Below are positions 22,281 to 30,246 of a DNA stretch of 32,209 nucleotides, piece by piece (within the stretch, counting starts at the first letter, position 1; every line of letters starts with the position of its first letter). The notes under the pieces were generated by a model that did no database searches, was not told the origin of the DNA, and saw only the letters and a list, made by a program, of their open reading frames with translations. The stretch is taken from the NCBI GenBank assembly GCA_044349155.1, contig JBIKRQ010000021.1, positions 1 to 32,209 on the forward strand. The letters run 5' to 3'. This stretch comes from VGSZ01 sp044349155 (GTDB lineage Bacteria; Myxococcota; UBA727; VGSZ01). The position numbers and the translations under genes were made by a program.

Positions 22281-23288
22281 ATGCGCAGTCTTGCTCCTTC
22301 GCTGCTCGTGCTCGCGTCGACGTCGCTCACCGCGTGTGCGCCGCCGGCCAACAACGGCGACAACAACAACGATCCCGTTGGCGGTGGCCGCGCGCAGCTC
22401 GTCACCTGGACGCGCGGCGACGACGTTTACGCCCTCGACGTCGACAGCGGTGTCGAACGCAACATCTCCACGGAACTCGTGCGCGACAGCCGCGGCAGCG
22501 ACCGTTGGTTGGTGCCGAGTGCAGGTGGTGCGTTCTTCGCGTTGGGTGGCGACGTGGGCAGCGGCGACGGCGACGTGTTGGTGCGCGCCAGTGCCGACCT
22601 TGTCGACGTCGAGGTCGTGCGCCCCGGTGGCGCGCCCGTGTACCTCGAGGGCCTGCCGGCCATCACCGACGACGGCGCCACCGTGTTCTTCGCGGCCTCG
22701 GGCGGCCCGCACGCGCTCGATCTGTGGCGCAGCGATCGCAACACCGACGGCACATGGAGCGCACCAACGGTGCTCACCGCGTCGTCGACGGTGGCGTTCA
22801 ACAACCAGCCATCGCTCTCGCGCGACGAAGCACGACTGTTGTTCAACTGTGGAGCCGAACGCGACCCCGAAAGCGGCGACACCGCGGCCTGCGGCGTCGA
22901 CGTCAACGGCGGCAGCGTCGACGTGTTGGTCGCACCCGACACGCTCAGCAACGGTCGCAACACCTTCGTGAACTTCCCGCGCGATGCGGGCGACCACATC
23001 GTCTTCGAAGGCTCGTGGCCCCAGGGCGACGGCGAACCACCCGAGACGTTGTGGCAGCGTCACAACGACGACGCGCCCACACCCGCCATCGCTCGCACCT
23101 ACGACAACACCGTGTCGCCATGCGTGTTGGGCAACGGCGAGATCGTGGCCCTGTGGCTTGGTCGCGAAGGCAGCGGTGGTGCCCACGAACTCACGCTGCT
23201 GCCCGCCGACAACAGCTTCACCACCCTGGCCGCCGTCGACGTCAGCGATATCGGCATCGGCTGCACCACGCGTGTCATCGACCAGTAG
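22281..23288 (+). CDS. Lipoprotein with beta-propeller-like repeats
   Basis: A 335-residue protein with signal peptide MRSLAPSLLVLASTSLTA and lipobox SLTA|C19, then an Asn/Asp/Gly-rich linker. The rest shows repeated short strands like those of TolB/PD40 beta-propellers: RAQLVTWTRGDDVYALDVDSGVERNIS, LPAITDDGATVFFAASGGPHALDLWRS, QPSLSRDEARLLFNCG, FVNFPRDAGDHIVFEG and VSPCVLGNGEIVALWLGREG. Such propellers usually mediate protein binding; no catalytic motif is visible. It stands alone between the DUF1552 gene (copy 3 element between) and the convergent tldE gene 21 bases away. Function not recognised. Confidence 0.8.
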   Translation: MRSLAPSLLVLASTSLTACAPPANNGDNNNDPVGGGRAQLVTWTRGDDVYALDVDSGVERNISTELVRDSRGSDRWLVPSAGGAFFALGGDVGSGDGDVLVRASADLVDVEVVRPGGAPVYLEGLPAITDDGATVFFAASGGPHALDLWRSDRNTDGTWSAPTVLTASSTVAFNNQPSLSRDEARLLFNCGAERDPESGDTAACGVDVNGGSVDVLVAPDTLSNGRNTFVNFPRDAGDHIVFEGSWPQGDGEPPETLWQRHNDDAPTPAIARTYDNTVSPCVLGNGEIVALWLGREGSGGAHELTLLPADNSFTTLAAVDVSDIGIGCTTRVIDQ

Positions 23289-23309
23289 ACACACGGTCCA
23301 GCATCGCGA

Positions 23310-24677
23310 TTACTCGTCTTCAGCGCCCGCGGTAACCGTCACGCCGTCGACGAGCACCGTGGGGCACAACGTGGCGATGCTGCGGTGCTGTGTGCTGCCC
23401 AGCGCCACAATTTTGTTGAACAGGTCGAACACGTTGCCCGCGATCAGGGTCTCTTTCACGGGGCCACGGCGCTTGCCGCCTTTGACCATGAAGCTGCCCT
23501 TCGCCACGCCCGAGAAGTCGCCGCTGACCTCGTCGACGTTGCCCGAGAAGCGGTTCACCAACAGGCCCGTACCCAACTGCGCCAGCAGTTCGTCTTCACT
23601 GAACGCGCCAGCACCCACCACAATGTTCGTGGTGCCAATGCTCGGCAACGACCGCGCACTGCCCTGCGCATGCCCCGTGGGAGCAACGCCAGCACGCTTC
23701 GCGGCGCGCACGTCGTACAAAAGGCGGTGCAGCACGCCGTCACCGACGATCACGGTACGCTTGTGGGCACGGCCCTCGCGATCGAACGTGGCCGAGCCAA
23801 TCGCCCCCGACAGCGTGCCGTCGTCGACGATGGTGAGCCCGCTGCTCGCCACGCGTTGCCCGCGCAACGTCGCCAACCGCGAGCGCCCCTTCAACACCGT
23901 GTCGCCATCCACAGCACCCAGCAGCGTGGCGAGAAAAATCTCCTCGAACGCCTCCGCCGAAAACAACGCCGGCCCCACATAGGCCTTCGTCGTCTTTGGC
24001 CGCAGCAACGCCGTAACGCGCTCAGCGAACAAGCGCCCCGTCGCAGCCACGTCGACGTCGTCGAGGCTGCGCACGGCATCGTAGGCGTGGTCGAAGCTCG
24101 AGACCTCTTTGCCCTCGATGGCCATGCCAAACAGGCCCCACTGCACGGCACTGTCGGCGTCGCTCACGCGCAAGCCACGCGAATTCGCGATCGCGGTTTG
24201 CCCGCTGCTCAGCGATGCATTGCCGCTGTCGACACTCGCGCGCTTGTCGGCCTTCTTCGCCGCGGCGAGCATTTTCACGGCGAGTTCGACGGCGTCATCC
24301 ACCGTCGCACTCGCGATACGCGCATCGTTCAAGCCGCCGATCGGGCGCACAGGCCAAGGGTCAGCGAGGTCGTTGCCGGCATCACCCGCAGCAGCGCGCG
24401 CAATGGCGATGGCGTCGTCGATCGCTTCGTCGAGGGCTTTGGGATCGCGGCGGTTCACGCTGGCAAAACCAAGGCGGTCGCCAACAAACACGCGCACGCC
24501 GAAGGCTTCGTGCTCGGAGGCCTGGGCGCCTTTGAGCAGGCCCTGCTCGAGGGTGGCCGACACCGAACTCACGCGTTCGCCGTACACCTCGGCTTGTGAT
24601 GCACCACGCTGTTGCGCGCGCTTTACGAGGGCGTCGCACACGTCGAGGAGGTCGAGGTCAGAAAGGGTTGCGTTCAT
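23310..24677 (-). CDS. tldE: TldE/PmbA, metalloprotease partner subunit
   Basis: A 455-residue PmbA/TldE protein. TldD and TldE form a heterodimeric zinc protease that degrades unfolded peptides and, in enterobacteria, matures microcin B17 and assists CcdA turnover; TldE lacks the zinc site. Evidence: DVCDALVKRAQQRGASQAEVYGER, FGVRVFVGDRLGFASVNRRDPKALDEAIDDAIAIAR, VDGDTVLKGRSRLATLRGQRVASSGLTIVDDG, REGRAHKRTVIVGDGVLHRLLYDVRAAKRAG, NIVVGAG and FSGVAKGSFMVKGGKRRGPVKETLIAGN, in family order, with no HExxxH. Its ATG overlaps the tldD stop (ATGA, 24677-24674). No RiPP precursor gene was recognised nearby, so a general peptide-turnover role is more likely here. Confidence 0.94.
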   Translation of the reverse strand: MNATLSDLDLLDVCDALVKRAQQRGASQAEVYGERVSSVSATLEQGLLKGAQASEHEAFGVRVFVGDRLGFASVNRRDPKALDEAIDDAIAIARAAAGDAGNDLADPWPVRPIGGLNDARIASATVDDAVELAVKMLAAAKKADKRASVDSGNASLSSGQTAIANSRGLRVSDADSAVQWGLFGMAIEGKEVSSFDHAYDAVRSLDDVDVAATGRLFAERVTALLRPKTTKAYVGPALFSAEAFEEIFLATLLGAVDGDTVLKGRSRLATLRGQRVASSGLTIVDDGTLSGAIGSATFDREGRAHKRTVIVGDGVLHRLLYDVRAAKRAGVAPTGHAQGSARSLPSIGTTNIVVGAGAFSEDELLAQLGTGLLVNRFSGNVDEVSGDFSGVAKGSFMVKGGKRRGPVKETLIAGNVFDLFNKIVALGSTQHRSIATLCPTVLVDGVTVTAGAEDE

Positions 24678-26083
24678 GCCTTGCCCCCGCCGGCGAGGGT
24701 TGCCGTGCAGCGAATGTGTGGACCGCCAGCGTCGACCTTGGCGGGTTGGCCCTTGCCGCAATAGCCCGAGCCGAGATCCCAGCTGAAGGCGTCGCCCACA
24801 GCGTCGACAGAGCGCAGCACGTCAAACGCATCGCCCGTGATCGTGGTGCCCCGGTGCAAGGCACCCAGCTTGCCATTTTTGATCGGGTACGCCTCGCCGA
24901 CGACGAACATGAATTCGGCGTTTGCGTCGGCCTGGCCGTTTTTGGCACCGGCCAACAACCAGCCGTCCTCGACGCCAGCGATCATGTCGGGCAGCGGCGT
25001 GCTGCCGGGTTCGATGTACGTGTTGCGCATGCGAATGAGCGGTTCGTTGTCGAACTCGAACGCGCGCGCGTTGCCCGTCGGCGCCACGCCGAAGTGCTGT
25101 GCGGTTTCGCGGTTGTGCAGATAGCTGCGCAACACCCCACGTTCGATGATGGTCACCTTTTGCGCGACCACGCCCTCGTCGTCGACGAGCACCACGCCGC
25201 CAGCACCACCCTCGTACTCAGAGTGGCCCGAATCGCACAACGTGACGAGGTCGCTCGCCACCTTCTTGCCGATCTTGCCCGCTGCCGCACTGCCAGCGAG
25301 CACGAAGTCGGCCTCGACGGTGTGGCCAATCGCTTCATGCACGAGCAAACCGACAACATCGGGTGCGAGGATCACCGGACGACGACCACCGTCGACAAAC
25401 GGGGCGGTCAGCAAGTCCGTCGCGGTCCGCGCCGCCTTCTGCGCCATCTCTTCAGCACTGCGGCGCAGGAACAAATCACCAAAGCCGCCGGTCTTGCCCG
25501 AGGCCTCGGTACACGTCTGCAACTCGCCATCGAGGGCGGCCACGGCGTTGACGCGCAACTCGGGTTTGTCGTCGAGGATGTGAATGCGCGCGCCGTCCGA
25601 CGTCACGATGAACTTCTCATCAACGAGCTCGGAGTACGTGGCACTCGCACTCGTGATGCGCGAGCCCGCCGCACGCGCCGCAGCCTCGGTGCGCACAACG
25701 AGGTCGATCTTGTCAGCAAGGCTGCGCGTGTGCAGCGCTTCAAGGCCGGGGCTTTGAAACGTGCCGTTCTGCCAGGCGACCGCGGCCGGCGCGTCGACGA
25801 CGCTGCCCTTCTTGCGCTTCTTGCCTTTCGCCGCCGCCGCAGCAGCTGCCGTGGCCTGGGCAATCGCGCGCTCGATCGCGGGCAGCGTGAGCACACTGGT
25901 CGATGCAAAACCCCACGCGCCATCGACGAAGGCGCGCACGCCAACACCGCAGTGGCGCACGGCGCGGGCAGCCTCGGTGCGGCCATCTTCGACGGTAATG
26001 CTGCGGGTCCGCCGGTCGTGCAGACGCAGCTCCAACCAGGGACCAGACGAACGCGACAAGGCACTCTCGAGGAGATCCAGCAT
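24674..26083 (-). CDS. tldD: TldD, zinc metalloprotease subunit
   Basis: A 469-residue catalytic subunit of the TldD/TldE protease. The zinc motif HEAIGH (249-254, with Glu250 as catalytic base) is intact, and the third ligand Cys is present in DLGSGYCGKG near the C-terminus. Other family stretches: VILAPDVVGLLVHEAIGHTVEADF, GVVLVDDEGVVAQKVTIIERGVLRSYLHNRETA, GNARAFEFDNEPLIRMRNTYIEPG, FMFVVGEAYPIKNGKLG. ATG 26083 begins MLDLLESALSR, the usual N-terminus. An Ala/Lys-rich stretch (79-92) is an insertion of low complexity. First gene of a tldD-tldE operon; divergent from the small membrane protein at 26182. Cytoplasmic. Confidence 0.95.
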   Translation of the reverse strand: MLDLLESALSRSSGPWLELRLHDRRTRSITVEDGRTEAARAVRHCGVGVRAFVDGAWGFASTSVLTLPAIERAIAQATAAAAAAAKGKKRKKGSVVDAPAAVAWQNGTFQSPGLEALHTRSLADKIDLVVRTEAAARAAGSRITSASATYSELVDEKFIVTSDGARIHILDDKPELRVNAVAALDGELQTCTEASGKTGGFGDLFLRRSAEEMAQKAARTATDLLTAPFVDGGRRPVILAPDVVGLLVHEAIGHTVEADFVLAGSAAAGKIGKKVASDLVTLCDSGHSEYEGGAGGVVLVDDEGVVAQKVTIIERGVLRSYLHNRETAQHFGVAPTGNARAFEFDNEPLIRMRNTYIEPGSTPLPDMIAGVEDGWLLAGAKNGQADANAEFMFVVGEAYPIKNGKLGALHRGTTITGDAFDVLRSVDAVGDAFSWDLGSGYCGKGQPAKVDAGGPHIRCTATLAGGGKA

Positions 26084-26181
26084 GAAGCGCTTGTAGCATC
26101 GTTCACCGCGCGCTGCGCCTTCGCGACCACGAGCGCGCCGACGTCGTTGCAACGCGACACACCCGACGTACAGCGCACGCC

Positions 26182-26562
26182 ATGGCCAACACGACCACTC
26201 CCGCTGCTGTCCGTCGACGCGTGGCCCGCCTCACCACCGCCGCCTTCGTGCTCTACGGGCTGTGGGCGCTGTACGCGAACCACGAACACGGCTGGCCCAC
26301 AGCACTGCGCGCGGCACTCGTGCAGGGCTTGTCGAGCGCGACGACGACGTTGGTCATCACGGGCGGCATCGAAGGCCTTGTTCATCGTCTCCAGCGCGTG
26401 CGGTTCGGCAGCGCCATCGCGGTGCTGCTGCCGCCGACGTTGTCGTCGACGGTGCACTTCGCCGTGCACACCCTCAACGGCACGCCCGAGGTGTGGCGCA
26501 CCATCACGCCCTCGATCGTGATCGGCTACGTCTTCGCCCTCGCCTACGCCCGCGCCCGCTGA
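26182..26562 (+). CDS. Small integral membrane protein
   Basis: The 126-residue product starts MANTTTPAAVRRRVARL, with basic residues before the first hydrophobic stretch. Three or four membrane segments are visible: AAFVLYGLWALYAN, ALVQGLSSATTTLVITGG, FGSAIAVLLPPTLSSTVHFAV and IVIGYVFALAYARAR. The central QGLSSATTTLVITGGIEGL and PPTLSSTVHFAVHTLNGTPEVWRTITPS segments look conserved enough to be a real family, but I cannot name it. It is divergent from tldD, 98 bases away. No Shine-Dalgarno sequence is apparent. Confidence 0.72.
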   Translation: MANTTTPAAVRRRVARLTTAAFVLYGLWALYANHEHGWPTALRAALVQGLSSATTTLVITGGIEGLVHRLQRVRFGSAIAVLLPPTLSSTVHFAVHTLNGTPEVWRTITPSIVIGYVFALAYARAR

Positions 26563-26628
26563 CCGCGGACTTCGCGCGCCGTTGGCCCGCGGCCTGCAAA
26601 GGCGTCGACACCAACCACGGGGGTCGAC

Positions 26629-27774
26629 ATGAGCAGCATCCAGCGCCGTCCACACACCACAAACGCCACCAACGCGTCGGCCACCGACGTCGCCATCGCC
26701 GCGATCGATGGCCACGAACTCGAACTCGACATCGAAGTCGTCGACGTCGACAGCGTCTTGCACCGCGGCTTCGAAGCGGTCGCAACGTTCACAGAAAGAG
26801 CACCGCGCGCTTCGTCCACGACGACGTTTCTGCACTTCGGCGCCAAAGGCCCTGCGGTGCGCGCGTTGCAGGAAGAGCTGGTGCGCACCGGCTACAGCCT
26901 GCCCTCGGGCATCGATTCCCGCTTCGGCGACGACGTGAAACGCGCGGTGCAGGCGTTCCAGATGGAACACGCGTTGGAACCCACCGGCGCTGCCGATGCC
27001 GCCACCGTCGCCGCCCTGCGCACCACACCCGATGCACAACCAGCGTTCGCCGCCTTCGCCGCCGATGGCGTGTTGTCGACGACGATCGGCGTCGGCTACG
27101 ACGAAGACCACAACGACCTCGCCGTGCGCACCCGCGTGCTCGATGGCTTGAAGGCCCGCGGCTTCGCCGAACTCAACGTCGCCAACTTCGCCGACGCTGG
27201 CCTGAAGAAACTCGGACTCGACCCCGCGCGCATCGATCGCGACGCCCGCTACTTCACGCGCGACATCGTCGTCGACGGTCAGCCCACCACCGCACTCGTG
27301 AAGTTCGTCGACCGCGACAGCGTGCGCGCGCCACAGCAGTTCACCGAAGCGCTCATGTCCGACGACGTCGTGCTCTACACCGGCCACGGTCGCTACGGCT
27401 CAGGCCCCGACTTCGACGACATCGGCAACGCTGCTGGCAACGTCGTGCTCGGCAAGCCCTCGGGCGGTCATGTCGCGTTGTCGCCGTCGGTGTTGTCGAC
27501 AACGACCCTGGGGCAAGCGCCGCGCGTGTTGTTCTTCGATGCCTGCAACAGCGACCGCTACCTCGACGATCTTCGCCGCAGCACGTCGGGCACCGCCACC
27601 ATCGACGTGCTCGCTTCAACCACCGAACTGCCGTGGTCCACCAGCAGCCACGACGTGCTCGCGGTGTTGGACGGTGTGCTCAACGGTGGCACGCTGTCGT
27701 CTATGCAACACACGCTCGAGCAGCAAAACGGTGCCGGCAGCTTCACGCACGAACGCCTGCGGGGCGCGCGATGA
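26629..27774 (+). CDS. Peptidoglycan-binding domain fused to a caspase-like (clan CD) domain
   Basis: A 381-residue protein starting ATG 26629 behind GGGGG. Residues 1-60 are unstructured and acidic with no signal peptide. Residues 66-132 are a PG_binding_1 domain (LHFGAKGPAVRALQEELVRTGYSLPSGIDSRFGDDVKRAVQAFQ). Residues about 150-355 look like a caspase/gingipain-type clan CD fold: DVVLYTGHGRYG (His253) after one strand and APRVLFFDACNSDRYLDDL (Cys306) after another, the classical His-Gly then (D)AC order, 53 residues apart. Family knowledge predicts a Cys-His dyad peptidase. Substrate and activation are unknown. Its stop overlaps the start of a HEAT-like gene (ATGA), suggesting a two-gene functional unit. 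Without a signal peptide, the wall-binding domain suggests non-Sec export or a cytoplasmic role. Confidence 0.78.
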   Translation: MSSIQRRPHTTNATNASATDVAIAAIDGHELELDIEVVDVDSVLHRGFEAVATFTERAPRASSTTTFLHFGAKGPAVRALQEELVRTGYSLPSGIDSRFGDDVKRAVQAFQMEHALEPTGAADAATVAALRTTPDAQPAFAAFAADGVLSTTIGVGYDEDHNDLAVRTRVLDGLKARGFAELNVANFADAGLKKLGLDPARIDRDARYFTRDIVVDGQPTTALVKFVDRDSVRAPQQFTEALMSDDVVLYTGHGRYGSGPDFDDIGNAAGNVVLGKPSGGHVALSPSVLSTTTLGQAPRVLFFDACNSDRYLDDLRRSTSGTATIDVLASTTELPWSTSSHDVLAVLDGVLNGGTLSSMQHTLEQQNGAGSFTHERLRGAR

Positions 27775-28271
27775 GCGCGGTTGGGCTCTTCATCGCGCTG
27801 GTGGTGACGTCGACGTCGCCGGCGGATCGCGCGCAGCCGTTGTCGACACGCAGAGCGGCAGCGCGGCAGCTGGCGCGCGACACCAGCGATGCCGGACTCG
27901 TGATGTTGCTGCAGGCCCTCGACAGCCGCGACGAGCAGCTGCACCACGTCGTCACGGCCTCGCTACGAGCCCGCCCCCACATCGACGTCGTGCTCATTGC
28001 CTGGGCCATCGACGCGGGCCGCACGCTCGATGAGCGGCTGCTCGCCCTGGCTGGATTGCGCGCCTTGCACGTCACGCCCCTGACGCCCGCACTGGCACCG
28101 CTGGTGTGGTCATCGAGCCGCGCCAGCGACGACGTCGAACTGCGCCGTTCGGTGGTGCAGACCCTGGTCGGTGCCGACGAGCCCGGCGCACAACAGGTGT
28201 TGCGACATGCCGCAAACGACGCAGATGAAGATGTCCGCGTCATGGCCGAGGCAGGCCTGCGTCGTCGTTGA
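27771..28271 (+). CDS. HEAT-repeat-like exported protein
   Basis: The 166-residue product starts at the ATG overlapping the previous stop. A short hydrophobic start, MSAVGLFIALVVTSTSPADRA, may be a signal peptide. The rest is built of paired helices: RRAAARQLARDTSDAGLVMLLQALDSRDEQLHHVVTASL, LDERLLALAGLRALH, ELRRSVVQTLVGADEPGAQQVLRHAANDADEDVRVMAEAGL. The last of these has the HEAT-like end DADEDVRVMAEAGLRR. HEAT arrays bind proteins; coupling to the caspase-like gene suggests a partner or regulator of that enzyme. Its stop directly abuts that of the convergent DUF2461 gene. Residue-level function unknown. Confidence 0.75.
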   Translation: MSAVGLFIALVVTSTSPADRAQPLSTRRAAARQLARDTSDAGLVMLLQALDSRDEQLHHVVTASLRARPHIDVVLIAWAIDAGRTLDERLLALAGLRALHVTPLTPALAPLVWSSSRASDDVELRRSVVQTLVGADEPGAQQVLRHAANDADEDVRVMAEAGLRRR

Positions 28272-29054
28272 TCAGCCCGGGCGGTGCGAGAAGGCGCGGT
28301 CGGCGAGCACGATCGCGTCTTTGGCCGCCACGATGTGCGCAGCAATCGCAAAGCCCAGACTGCCGTCGCTGCGCGCCTCGACGGAGAGTGCGGGCAACTT
28401 CAACGCCCAGCCCTTCAAGCGCAGCAGGCGAATGCATGGGTGTGTTGGCGACCACCCCGCGGGCGCGCGGCTCAGCGCGTCGTAGCTGAGCACTTCGTAG
28501 CCTCGTGCTTCGAGCGCAACGGTTGCCTGCAACAGCTTCGGTCCTGTCGGCGTGTCGCCCACCGCGGCGCGGAACGCCTGCAGTTGTGCGGGGCTCGGCT
28601 CGTACACACCAACAGCGGCCCACACATCGTTGCCGTCGACGTGGAGGTAGGCGACAGCACCGCCGAGCTCGAGGGTGCCACCCACATGATCTTTGTACGG
28701 CGACTTGTCCTTCGCGAAGCGCACATCGCGGTGGATGCGAAACACACGCGGCGTCGCATCCTCGACGGCGGGGAAGTGGTCGAGCAGGCCCGCACCGACG
28801 TCACGCAGCACCGCGAGCACGGGCTCTTGCAGCAAGCGCTTGAGGTCGGCCTTGCGCGGCTCGTACCACTCACGATCCTGACGCGTGGCGAGCTCAGCGA
28901 TGAAGGCCATCGCCTCGGACGTGATCACACCACGAGCCTGTGCCGAGGGCGTCTTCACCGCCGACGTCGTCGTCTTCGGCTTCGGCACCTTCGCAGTGGT
29001 CGCCTTCTTCGTCGCCTTTTTGGTCGTCTTCTTCGTCGTCTTCGCTGTCGCCAT
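28272..29054 (-). CDS. DUF2461 (TIGR02453) protein with histone-H1-like N-terminal tail
   Basis: A 260-residue protein. Residues 1-40 are almost only Lys, Thr, Ala and Pro (repeated KKTTKK/KKATKK units), like bacterial histone-H1-type DNA-binding tails. Residues about 46-255 are DUF2461: AMAFIAELATRQDREWYEPRKADLKRLLQEPVLAVLRDVGAGL, then the signature PRVFRIHRDVRFAKDKSPYKDHVGG, then VGVYEPSPAQLQAFRAAVGD. DUF2461 has no established activity. The tail might bind nucleic acid or polyanions; that is inference. ATG 29054 follows AAGGTG. It converges on the HEAT-like gene and is divergent from the tyrosine-degradation operon across 214 bases, in which I see no clear promoter apart from a CCTGC-TG-GCAGG dyad shortly before the ATG at 29269. 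Confidence 0.88.
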   Translation of the reverse strand: MATAKTTKKTTKKATKKATTAKVPKPKTTTSAVKTPSAQARGVITSEAMAFIAELATRQDREWYEPRKADLKRLLQEPVLAVLRDVGAGLLDHFPAVEDATPRVFRIHRDVRFAKDKSPYKDHVGGTLELGGAVAYLHVDGNDVWAAVGVYEPSPAQLQAFRAAVGDTPTGPKLLQATVALEARGYEVLSYDALSRAPAGWSPTHPCIRLLRLKGWALKLPALSVEARSDGSLGFAIAAHIVAAKDAIVLADRAFSHRPG

Positions 29055-29268
29055 CGCCGCACCTTAGGCAGGGTGCAGCAGCTGCGGCCAAGCCGTCGAT
29101 CACCGCATCCGGCACCGCGTCGCACAGCGTTGAATCGCGTCGTGCAGCAATGCTGGTCGGAGTGGCGGTCGATTCGGAAGTGACGCCGCAGCGCGTCGAT
29201 GCGGTCCTGCCGCGTCGACGTCGCAGCCTCGCTTGCGACCCCTGCTGGCAGGCGCTACCCCCGCCGGC

Positions 29269-30246
29269 ATGAAGCTCGCGACCCTCAACGACGGCTCACG
29301 CGACGGCGTGCTCATCGTCGTCGCCCACCGCCACGCCACCTTCACGCGCGCCACCGCCATCGCTCCCACGATGCAGTCGGCCCTCGACAACTGGGACGCG
29401 GTCGCGCCCCAGCTGCAAGCGCTCTCGCAGCGCCTCGATGCGGGCGAGATCGTCGGCGAGCCTCTCGACATCACCGCCCTGCACTCGCCCCTGCCCCGCG
29501 CCTACGAGTGGGTCGACGGCTCGGCCTACCTCAACCACGTCAGGCTCGTGCGCAAGGCGCGAAACGCTGAACCGCCTGCCACCCTCGAGACCGACCCGCT
29601 CGTCTACCAGGGCGGCTCCAGCGTCTTTCTGCGCCCCACCGAAGACATCCCCTTCGTCGACCCGAAGTGGGGCCTCGACTTCGAGAGCGAGGTCGCCGTC
29701 GTCCTTGGTGACGTGCCCCGCGGCACCACCGCCGCGCAGGCAGCGCCGTATGTGCGCCTTGTACTCCTCGTCAACGACGTCACGCTGCGTGGCCTCATCC
29801 CCGAAGAGCTCGCCAAGGGCTTTGGCTTTTTTCAGGGCAAGCCGGCGTCGGCGTTTTCGCCGTTTGCCCTCACCCCCGACGAGCTGGGCGATGCCTGGCG
29901 CGACGGCCGCGTGCATCTGCGCCTCAAGACCACCCTCAACGGCGACGTCGTCGGCGACACCGATGCCGGCCCCGAGATGCACTTCTCGTTTTACGACCTG
30001 CTCGGGCACATCGCGAAGACGCGCGGGTTCTGCGCGGGCACCATCCTCGGCAGTGGCACCGTCAGCAACGTCGAGCGTGCGCGCGGCATCAGCTGCCTTG
30101 CTGAAATCCGCATGATCGAAACCATCGAGCAGGGCAAGCCTGTCACCCCGTTCATGAAGGTCGGCGACGTCGTCACCATCTCGATGGCCGATGCTTCCGG
30201 CAACGATCTCTTTGGCACGATCAAGCAAACCGTGGTGCAGGCATGA
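29269..30246 (+). CDS. fahA: Fumarylacetoacetase (fumarylacetoacetate hydrolase)
   Basis: A 325-residue enzyme for the last step of tyrosine breakdown, splitting fumarylacetoacetate to fumarate and acetoacetate in the cytoplasm. The FAH fold motifs are QGGSSVFLRPTEDIPFVD, the metal-ligand stretch DFESEVAVVLGDVPRGTT, VLLVNDVTLRGLIPEELAKGFGFFQGKPASAFSPFALTPDELG and GTILGSGTVSNVE. Length fits the short bacterial form of about 330 residues. ATG 29269 starts MKLATLNDGSRDG, the usual N-terminus. Its stop overlaps the maiA start (ATGA), and hpd follows, so the three form a tyrosine/phenylalanine degradation operon. Confidence 0.93.
   Translation: MKLATLNDGSRDGVLIVVAHRHATFTRATAIAPTMQSALDNWDAVAPQLQALSQRLDAGEIVGEPLDITALHSPLPRAYEWVDGSAYLNHVRLVRKARNAEPPATLETDPLVYQGGSSVFLRPTEDIPFVDPKWGLDFESEVAVVLGDVPRGTTAAQAAPYVRLVLLVNDVTLRGLIPEELAKGFGFFQGKPASAFSPFALTPDELGDAWRDGRVHLRLKTTLNGDVVGDTDAGPEMHFSFYDLLGHIAKTRGFCAGTILGSGTVSNVERARGISCLAEIRMIETIEQGKPVTPFMKVGDVVTISMADASGNDLFGTIKQTVVQA

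Noticed and set aside
23310..26083. tldD/tldE as part of a peptide-antibiotic cluster
   Set aside because: No precursor peptide, cyclodehydratase, radical SAM or export gene is adjacent; the pair is also found as a housekeeping unit.
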